NCBI GenBank assembly: GCA_002502215.1
Contig: DAPT01000073.1
Location: 9,555 to 66,940 of the forward strand
Direction: 5' to 3'
DNA from: Euryarchaeota archaeon UBA124
GTDB taxonomy: Archaea; Thermoplasmatota; Poseidoniia; Poseidoniales; Poseidoniaceae
Length of the DNA stretch: 57,386 nt
Shown: positions 51,311-57,386 of the stretch, in pieces
Position numbering within the stretch: the first letter of the stretch is position 1
Layout of the letters: each line of letters starts with the position of its first letter
Notes under the pieces: model-generated
The model's input: the letters and a program-made list of their open reading frames with translations, nothing else
What the model was told of the DNA's origin: nothing
Database searches by the model: none
Translations under genes and position numbers: made by a program

Positions 51311-53887
51311 ATGAGTCGAAGGGGATTCATCGTTTCCTTGATTCTCATTCTGCTGATTTCAACATGGACGCCAATGGCGGATGAAGTGCTTAACGACCTT
51401 CCAGTCCTTCAGCAATCTGTATCCGACGACGTTAATGGTGCAGAAGATTACACGATTGTCTATCAATTGGATATTCCCGATGATGCGGAGTACAACAATC
51501 AACCAATTCCATACTCAGTTGACTCCAGTTCAAGCATTGATTTCGACTTCGATCGTGTTGCGTATTACCTTGAGCTCGAAAAACCAAATGAGGACCGAAC
51601 ATGGGTCTTTGTCTCGTTTCCTAGTCTTACGACGCATGCCGATAAATTAGGGGTGCCGACCTTCAACTCTGGAACTGTGTACAATCAACTTTTGACAGAC
51701 GTCGAGGTCCAATCGAATCACGAGAATCTATCCTCACTCGGAGTTATTGATACGGGTGTAATCGAATTTTGGGGGACAAATTACGGAACTTCAAACTCCT
51801 TGGGCGTTCCAAATGGAGACGATTCAACTTATGATTTCGCAGATGCACAGTGGAGTTCTGATTCCGCAGGCTATGGAAGTATGCAAATCCACGATTATGA
51901 GTCTGGTCAGACCCTGTTTGCATACAATGCTTGGGGCAGTTCAAATACAGACGAAGTTGGAATAGGGAGCAATCCTGACCTTGATGAGAACCCAGATTGG
52001 ACCTTTGCATCAAATGCAGCAGAATACAATCTCAAAAGTTTGACTGTTTTGGTCCGTTCTGGACCAACGCCATCTGAATTAATGATTACATTGCAATCAC
52101 CTGATAATCATCAAATTGTTCAACGCGATGAGGACAACAACGGTATTTTCTCAGTACGTGGGTCAACGGAGTATACAGCCGATTTGATTGAAGGTAGATA
52201 CATCGATCTTGAAACCGGACTTGAATCTGAATGGGAGTTTGTCGCTGTACCATTGAGTTCAAATTTCTACGGCACGATTGAGGTTCCAACCGGTTGGTAT
52301 CGTCTCGAACTTCGTTTCATGCAGAACAGTAACCCACTTGCGATAAAAACCATTGAACCTGTTGGTGTGGGAGAAGTATTCATCGTTGCAGGTCAATCAA
52401 ATTCTGCGAATTCGGGGGATGCTCCTCTAACGCCAACAGATTCACGAGTGAGCACTTGGGGTCCCAGCGGTTGGCGTTTCGGTTACGACCCACAACCTGC
52501 TGCAACAGGAACCGCTGGGTCTCCTTGGCCGGTTGCTGGAGATCTTCTTGCAAGTCGTTACGATGTACCGATTGGTTTCCTTTCAGTGGGCTACGGGGGT
52601 ACGCCAGTCGATCGATGGGTTCCAAGCCAAAATGACCTGTTTCCTCGAATCACTGACGCCCTCGATGCGGTCGAACCGAGCGGAGCAAGAGCCATTTTGT
52701 GGCATCAAGGAGAAAGCAATGCTGGAGGTACTGCTGCAGAAGATTATGCACGCATGCTTGGAGAGGTTGTGCTTGGAAGTCGAGAACATGCAGATTATGA
52801 GATACCTTGGATTGTGGCTCGTGTAAGTTTTGTTCCGAATGGAGATCCGGTTAAGATGGGATGGATAATTGAGGGTCAAAATGCGGTGATTGCAGATGAT
52901 CCCTTGACGTTTCCAGGCCCGCATACTGATGACCTAAACGGCACGCAATGGCGGTACGATACAATCCATTTCAACGAGGCGGGTTTGAGGGAACACGGTT
53001 CCCGTTGGGACGTTCGAATTTCATCCGCAATGGATGACCTATTTGACCCGATTTCCGATTCGGATTCAGATGGGGTAACCGATGATAAGGATGCATGTCC
53101 AGATACTCCAGATACAACGGAAGTTTACCTCGATGGCTGCAGTGAAGAACAACGTCACCCAGGTAGCACGACCGATGAAGACCAAGATGGAATCATGGAT
53201 GCCGACGACCTCTGTCAACAAACGCCAGTCGGAGAATCCGTCTACACCAACGGTTGCAGCGATAGCCAACTTGATTCCGATGGTGATGGTGTATCCGATG
53301 CCGACGACCTCTGCCCATTCTTTAACGACGCCATCGATCAGGATTTTGATGCAATACCAGATGGTTGCGATGACCTCATCGATCGAGACAATGATGGTGT
53401 TTCGGATACCGATGATCTCTGCAACAACTTTGATGATGCAATCGATGTTGACCTTGATGGGATCCCAGATGGTTGCGATGATTTGATCGATTCGGATGGG
53501 GATGATGTCCCAGACGATGCAGACCGTTGCAACAATTACAACGACTCCATTGATGTGGATTTCGATGGTGTACCAGATGGTTGCGATGAACTGATTGATT
53601 CAGATAATGATGGTACGGCGGATGAATTCGATCGCTGTCCTGAATCCGATGACTCCATTGACTTGGATGCAGATTCGATTCCTGACGGTTGCGATGATTC
53701 CATTGATCTTCGCTCAGAAGAAGAGTTAGAGTCAAATGCATTAGCAAATGAAGGTCTGAGGGCTGCTGCATTGATCTTCGTCCTTGTTTTGGTCGCATTC
53801 CTCCTCATTGCAATGATTCGGAGAGGTAAACCACCAACCGATCAGAAGTACAGTGACTTCTCGGAAAAAGAACACATCAAATTCTAA
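51311..53887 (+). CDS. Exported SASA-type carbohydrate esterase with P-domain, TSP3 repeats and membrane anchor
   Basis: An 858-residue protein. The signal peptide is GFIVSLILILLISTWTP. Residues ~225-330 look like a proprotein-convertase P-domain (NLKSLTVLVRSGPTPSELMI). The catalytic domain (~355-570) is of the sialate O-acetylesterase (SASA) kind: Ser363 in VAGQSNSA, WHQGESN, and Asp550-x-x-His553 (DTIHFNEAG). It probably removes acetyl groups from sugars. Five or more thrombospondin type-3-like repeats follow (DSDSDGVTDDKDACPDTPD-type, ~575-800), rich in calcium-binding Asp. The end is a membrane helix (ALIFVLVLVAFLLIAMI) and a basic tail. It overlaps the converging Rieske gene by 11 bases. 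Confidence 0.9.
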   Translation: MSRRGFIVSLILILLISTWTPMADEVLNDLPVLQQSVSDDVNGAEDYTIVYQLDIPDDAEYNNQPIPYSVDSSSSIDFDFDRVAYYLELEKPNEDRTWVFVSFPSLTTHADKLGVPTFNSGTVYNQLLTDVEVQSNHENLSSLGVIDTGVIEFWGTNYGTSNSLGVPNGDDSTYDFADAQWSSDSAGYGSMQIHDYESGQTLFAYNAWGSSNTDEVGIGSNPDLDENPDWTFASNAAEYNLKSLTVLVRSGPTPSELMITLQSPDNHQIVQRDEDNNGIFSVRGSTEYTADLIEGRYIDLETGLESEWEFVAVPLSSNFYGTIEVPTGWYRLELRFMQNSNPLAIKTIEPVGVGEVFIVAGQSNSANSGDAPLTPTDSRVSTWGPSGWRFGYDPQPAATGTAGSPWPVAGDLLASRYDVPIGFLSVGYGGTPVDRWVPSQNDLFPRITDALDAVEPSGARAILWHQGESNAGGTAAEDYARMLGEVVLGSREHADYEIPWIVARVSFVPNGDPVKMGWIIEGQNAVIADDPLTFPGPHTDDLNGTQWRYDTIHFNEAGLREHGSRWDVRISSAMDDLFDPISDSDSDGVTDDKDACPDTPDTTEVYLDGCSEEQRHPGSTTDEDQDGIMDADDLCQQTPVGESVYTNGCSDSQLDSDGDGVSDADDLCPFFNDAIDQDFDAIPDGCDDLIDRDNDGVSDTDDLCNNFDDAIDVDLDGIPDGCDDLIDSDGDDVPDDADRCNNYNDSIDVDFDGVPDGCDELIDSDNDGTADEFDRCPESDDSIDLDADSIPDGCDDSIDLRSEEELESNALANEGLRAAALIFVLVLVAFLLIAMIRRGKPPTDQKYSDFSEKEHIKF

Positions 53888-54995
53888 GATTCTCTTTCAA
53901 ACGTTTTTCTTTTGTCAGATTCATATGAAATTGATGCACGCCTTTCTCATGTGTAGGTGAATATCTCCCACGTTGATACAGCTTTGATTGAAGACCACGC
54001 ATGCATCCTTCCACCACAAATTGGTCTTGGAGCTCAACTTTGTCGAGAAGAGATCCAGCACCTTTATCCAAAACTTCAGGGTTTTGGACATAACTCCTGA
54101 ACAACACGGTTGTTGTGTTGACGCTTGTGGGTATGATAATGTTCATTGAAACACCCCATGGATAAATGTTCATCATCAGATTGGGATAAAGCCACCAGTA
54201 GTAGGCAGCAACACGTTTTCCAGCATCAATCGAACCCTCTGGAATTTCAAAGTAAACATCGTCAGCGTCATTCGCCAAGCCGATTTGTAAGACTGCATTG
54301 TCAAAGCATTCCGTAGAATATCCATCACTCGCCAATGCATTGTTTAGTTCTGGATGAACAAATGGAATGTGAAAACCTTCGAGGTAATTATCAACATAAA
54401 GAATCCAATTTGCATCAATGTTCCATTCCCGATCTCTCGAAGGGTCATGCTTTAGGTGTAAATTTTCCAACCACCAACCCATTCGCTGTGTAACTGGCTG
54501 CATCATTGTTTCAATCTCGACTGCATCATTGACGGATGCAAATTCAAAGCCAAACCATTCGCTAAGTCTGAGGCTTGGAAGGTCATCCGATGGAGCAGGA
54601 AAGTTGCCAACATCTGCAAAACCAGGCATGTGTTTTAGGCGACCATCTCGGTGAAACGTTCGTCCATGGTATGGACATTGAATTGACTTACCGTCCCTGC
54701 TCTCCTGACACAGAATCATGCCTCTGTGCGTACACACGTTGGAGAGAAGAAATGTTTTGGATTCATTCATTGTTCGAAGGGTTGGTTGCCCTAGAATCGA
54801 TTCAAGATGTGAAATTGGCGTCATATCGGATGTAAACTCACTCTGATGGCCTGCAAATTGGAGAGAGCGACTCATCTCCTCCATTTGCTTTGAAAAATAC
54901 TTCTCGTCTGTGTAGTATTCAGAAGGAAGGGTTTGCGCGACCCGGATATCTGGATCAATGATGGCTTCCGACATTGGCTCAATGTTCGGTCTCAT
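53877..54995 (-). CDS. Rieske-type ring-hydroxylating oxygenase, alpha subunit
   Basis: A 372-residue protein. The Rieske cluster ligands are Cys88-x-His90 (VCTHRGM) and Cys107-x2-His110 (CPYHGRTF). The mononuclear iron site has His209 and His214 in NYLEGFHIPFVHPEL. The later DQFVVEGCMRGL and SPTHEKGVHQFHMNL also fit. It is close in pattern to the choline/glycine-betaine monooxygenase type. Start Met1 (54995); Met8 (MSEAIID) is an alternative. No reductase gene is adjacent. The electron donor and substrate are unknown. Confidence 0.92.
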   Translation of the reverse strand: MRPNIEPMSEAIIDPDIRVAQTLPSEYYTDEKYFSKQMEEMSRSLQFAGHQSEFTSDMTPISHLESILGQPTLRTMNESKTFLLSNVCTHRGMILCQESRDGKSIQCPYHGRTFHRDGRLKHMPGFADVGNFPAPSDDLPSLRLSEWFGFEFASVNDAVEIETMMQPVTQRMGWWLENLHLKHDPSRDREWNIDANWILYVDNYLEGFHIPFVHPELNNALASDGYSTECFDNAVLQIGLANDADDVYFEIPEGSIDAGKRVAAYYWWLYPNLMMNIYPWGVSMNIIIPTSVNTTTVLFRSYVQNPEVLDKGAGSLLDKVELQDQFVVEGCMRGLQSKLYQRGRYSPTHEKGVHQFHMNLTKEKRLKENLRI

Positions 54996-55046
54996 TGTCT
55001 TGAGTGTTTGGGGTGTTTTGAAAACGGGAAAAGTGCTGACTGTACT

Positions 55047-55850
55047 ATGGCGGAACCTCTTGCAATTCCAGAACTTCCGCCAAGCGGTCCATGGGCCGCT
55101 TACGTTCTCGTGATTATTTGGATACCACTAATTCTCAGATTGATGTTCCTTATCATACCGTTCCGAAAGGCAATCAAGAAGTTAGCACCTCACACCGGAT
55201 GGGCTCTCAAGCAACTAAAGACACTGCCTGTGCGGGGATTTGGAATTCTGGCAATGAATGAAATTTTGGCATTCTTAACACCGCCGTTAATTGTTCTTAT
55301 GTTACGATTTTTACTCGATCCAATCGGTTGGCAAACCTGGTCTGAAGTTCCTCTAATCGGTATGCTTCTCCTCACAATTTTAGTCACGTTGTGGGTTGTC
55401 TTTGATTTGATAAGAATCTTAAGAGTGCGGAGAATGTTGATGGCCATTGATCGGTACGATGTAAATAAGCTACGAAAAATAGCAGATGCAGGATTAGGTA
55501 TACGAGGTTGGTTGCGAAAGTTCTCTAAAAGGAAGAAAAATGAGGAAAATCAAGAGTCTACATCGGAGCGAGTTGCAAAAAAATCACTCAAGATTTGGGC
55601 GGGACGTGCTATCATGGCAGGCAGGCTCACCCCCCAAGGGTTACTTGGTTCACTTGCAATAGGGGCAGCAGTTGAAGCAGCGAGGACAGGTGCTGGGAAA
55701 ATCAGTGATCGCATTGATGAAAAAATGCAGGAAGAATTTGATAAGATTGCCAAAGTAAACACAAGAACACTGCTTTCGCTCCTCATTCGAGACCTTGCGA
55801 TGGGGATTCTTCCATTGTTGGCGCTAGGAATACTCCCATTCTTGATTTGA
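55047..55850 (+). CDS. Four-helix membrane protein, unknown function
   Basis: A 267-residue protein from ATG 55047; the frame continues upstream but only into the antisense of the oxygenase. Hydrophobic segments lie at ~15-40 (YVLVIIWIPLILRLMFLIIPF), ~65-90, ~103-130 (VPLIGMLLLTILVTLWVVFDLI) and at the C-terminus (LAMGILPLLALGILPFLI). Between them is a charged region with KRKKNEENQESTSE. No conserved motif recognised. It lies 52 bases from the oxygenase start, divergently, and 46 bases before the peroxiredoxin. Confidence 0.65.
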   Translation: MAEPLAIPELPPSGPWAAYVLVIIWIPLILRLMFLIIPFRKAIKKLAPHTGWALKQLKTLPVRGFGILAMNEILAFLTPPLIVLMLRFLLDPIGWQTWSEVPLIGMLLLTILVTLWVVFDLIRILRVRRMLMAIDRYDVNKLRKIADAGLGIRGWLRKFSKRKKNEENQESTSERVAKKSLKIWAGRAIMAGRLTPQGLLGSLAIGAAVEAARTGAGKISDRIDEKMQEEFDKIAKVNTRTLLSLLIRDLAMGILPLLALGILPFLI

Positions 55851-55896
55851 CCCATGGGCACGAATGCTTTATGTTTCGAATTCTCAAGGGCCAAAC

Positions 55897-56439
55897 ATGA
55901 CTCAAATCGTAACAGGCGATACAGCCCCCCAGTTTACCTTACCAGCAATCGATGGCTCGACGTTCAACATGGCAGACATGAAAGGTAAGCGCGTGATATT
56001 GACGTTCTTCAGGTTCTCAACATGCCCATTGTGCAACATGCGGATTAGGAGAATCGTTCAACGATGGAATGAATTTTCCAAAGATGCTGTGATGGTTGCA
56101 GTCTTTGATGCAAAGGTAGGGGAACTCCAGAAACGAATGAAGAAGCACGATGCTCCGTTCGTTGTCGTTGCCGATGAAACCTATGAGCAATTCAACAAGA
56201 ACGGTGTGAAGAAGTCGTTCTTCAAATTCATGTGGGGTGCCTTGCGTTCACCACTTACACTGTTGCAAGCGACACTCAGAGGATATGTTCCTCTTACCTT
56301 GTCAATATCAAAACTATCAACAATCCCAGTTGATATTCTGATCGATGAGGAAGGCAAAGTCGTTGAGGCACATTATTGCAAGGACACAGCCGATCATCTT
56401 TCTCTTGATAGAATGATTGCATTCTCAAATGGAGCTTAA
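55897..56439 (+). CDS. Peroxiredoxin-like (AhpC/TSA) thiol protein
   Basis: A 180-residue thioredoxin-fold protein. The N-terminal pattern APQFTLPAIDGSTFNMADMKGKRVILTFFRFSTCPLC fits AhpC/TSA, with Cys43 as likely peroxidatic Cys and Cys46 beside it (CPLC), as in the peroxiredoxin-like subgroup. The C-terminal region has IPVDILIDEEGKVVEAHY. I chose ATG 55897 because AAGGG precedes it; an ATG 11 codons upstream is not family-like. It would reduce peroxides, fitting the neighbouring oxygenase, whose di-oxygen chemistry can release them. Confidence 0.86.
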   Translation: MTQIVTGDTAPQFTLPAIDGSTFNMADMKGKRVILTFFRFSTCPLCNMRIRRIVQRWNEFSKDAVMVAVFDAKVGELQKRMKKHDAPFVVVADETYEQFNKNGVKKSFFKFMWGALRSPLTLLQATLRGYVPLTLSISKLSTIPVDILIDEEGKVVEAHYCKDTADHLSLDRMIAFSNGA

Positions 56440-56474
56440 GGCGTTCATTCTCTCTACAACGTTGGGTTCAAACA

Positions 56475-57386
56475 TCAGGACCATCGGTTGTTCCATATGC
56501 TTGCATCAATAAACAAGTCATAGAATGAATCAAGGCTGTGTTCTATCGGTTTTGAATAACCTCCTCCCATGAAGATGACCGTCGGAATTCTGTTTTGTAG
56601 CATCTTCTCAAACACATACTGATTCCGTTCTTGCATGCCTTCTCTTGTAACACAGAGTTTCCCCAAATGATCCTGTTCCAGTCCATCAACCCCCGCTTGA
56701 TACAGTACGAGTTCTGGTTGAAAATCAACACACTGTTCGACTGCCTCTCGAACTTTTTCCATAAACAATTCGTCACCAGCTTTTGGTTCTACAGGTAAAT
56801 CAAAATCGCTTATAGATTTTCGAAAGGGAAAGTTCGTTGAACAATGGACGGAGATTGTACGCGTACGCGCTTCATTCGACAGAATTGTTGCTGTTCCATC
56901 CCCTTGATGCACATCAAGGTCGAGAATTGCTACTCGTTTTATCCCCAATTTCTCGATTGCATACATTGCACTGATTGCGAGATCGTTGAAAATGCAATAT
57001 CCGGAACCAAAATCTCGATGCGCATGATGGGTTCCACCTGCCATATTTCCTGTGATTCCGCCGTACTCAACCGCATGAATGGTTGCTTCGAGCGCACCAC
57101 CTGTCAAACAAAGTGTTCGATCAATCATTTTCGGAGTCCATGGAGTAAGGCCAATCCTTCGCATCTCTTTCTCGCTCAATTTTTGTTCAAGAAATTCGTC
57201 GACGTATGTTGAGTCATGAGCGAGGAGAAGAGAATCTTTCGAGATTTGACGAGGTTCTCGAATTGCAAACATGTGAAACTGCTCTGAATCCTTTAGCCTG
57301 TTGAGAAGAATTTGATACCGCTCCCTCGGGAAGCGAGCCTCTACATGAATTCCATCAGTGTACAATGGATGATACCAAAGATTGAA
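56475..57386 (-). CDS. Histone deacetylase/acetoin-utilisation-family hydrolase, 5' end cut by window
   Basis: At least 304 residues are visible and the frame runs off the window end (the first readable residues are FNLWYHPLYTDGIH, the usual family opening, so very little is missing). Zn-hydrolase landmarks are GGTHHAHRDFGSGYCIFNDLA with the catalytic His-His, VAILDLDVHQGDGTA with the zinc Asp and His, and VLYQAGVDGLEQDHLG with the second Asp. Family members deacetylate lysine in proteins, polyamines or small molecules. In this lineage the substrate is unknown. Confidence 0.93.
   Translation of the reverse strand, partial: FNLWYHPLYTDGIHVEARFPRERYQILLNRLKDSEQFHMFAIREPRQISKDSLLLAHDSTYVDEFLEQKLSEKEMRRIGLTPWTPKMIDRTLCLTGGALEATIHAVEYGGITGNMAGGTHHAHRDFGSGYCIFNDLAISAMYAIEKLGIKRVAILDLDVHQGDGTATILSNEARTRTISVHCSTNFPFRKSISDFDLPVEPKAGDELFMEKVREAVEQCVDFQPELVLYQAGVDGLEQDHLGKLCVTREGMQERNQYVFEKMLQNRIPTVIFMGGGYSKPIEHSLDSFYDLFIDASIWNNRWS

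Noticed and set aside
53055..53720. Approximate DNA repeats in the esterase gene, resembling a tandem repeat array
   Set aside because: They are the coding repeats of the Asp-rich TSP3-like domain, with degenerate codons, not a CRISPR or satellite array.
1..57386. tRNA, rRNA or CRISPR elements
   Set aside because: I inspected intergenic spacers by eye and found no cloverleaf with GTTCGA-type T-arm, no rRNA signature and no spaced repeats; a tRNAscan/Infernal run would settle this.

Overview
The window reads as a planktonic euryarchaeon of the Marine Group II type (Candidatus Poseidoniales, Thermoplasmatota). This assignment is an inference from gene content, because there is no rRNA gene here. 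The informational genes are archaeal: protein S2, translation factor aIF1A, RIO1 kinase, a two-KH-domain Dim2/Pno1 homologue and the wyosine-base enzyme Taw1. Complex I has eleven subunits without NuoEFG and with a split NuoJ. Many secreted proteins carry a signal peptide, CARDB/NEW3-like beta domains and one C-terminal membrane anchor. Genes are densely packed, ATGA/TTGA/GTGA overlaps are common, and GGTGA-type ribosome sites are frequent. No tRNA, rRNA, CRISPR array or insertion sequence was seen.

Layout. 1-9936: four co-directional envelope genes, including a large subtilase with a cytoplasmic zinc ribbon. 9937-10399: a control region with a small Cys/Lys-rich reading frame on the minus strand and two tandem palindromes, leading into nuoABCDHIJJ'KLMN (10400-22117). 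22170-24588: aIF1A with a long acidic tail, RIO1 and, convergently, Dim2, a small-subunit biogenesis group. 24615-30063: two divergent surface proteins and a lipoprotein. 30060-35373: a Cas4-like nuclease with an inserted membrane domain, rpsB, a tRNA-dihydrouridine synthase and three DNA-binding regulators. 35405-38946: a fused beta-oxidation enzyme, a possible gene remnant, a small coiled-coil protein and Taw1. 39151-40902: two tandem tiny paralogues and an Asp-box lipoprotein. 41030-43041: an AlkB-like di-iron monooxygenase and GDP-mannose dehydratase. 43166-48473: a MacB/FtsX-type ABC system whose permease contains pentapeptide repeats and whose second ATPase ends in a zinc ribbon. 48470-50409: a richer-GC cassette of small membrane proteins, the last one frameshifted. 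50453-57386: two cupins, a membrane-anchored SASA-type esterase, a Rieske oxygenase, a membrane protein, a peroxiredoxin and an HDAC-family enzyme cut by the window end.

How they fit together: the genes suggest a heterotroph that degrades polymers and lipids (subtilase, SASA esterase, Asp-box lipoprotein, AlkB-like enzyme, HAD/ECH fusion) and respires through a complex I that takes electrons from something other than NADH via NuoEFG. The observations most worth following are the membrane-embedded Cas4-like nuclease, the eIF1A-like acidic tail with a repeated motif, the tandem palindromes before complex I, insertions in both NuoH and NuoI, the pentapeptide-repeat permease and the tandem small paralogues.
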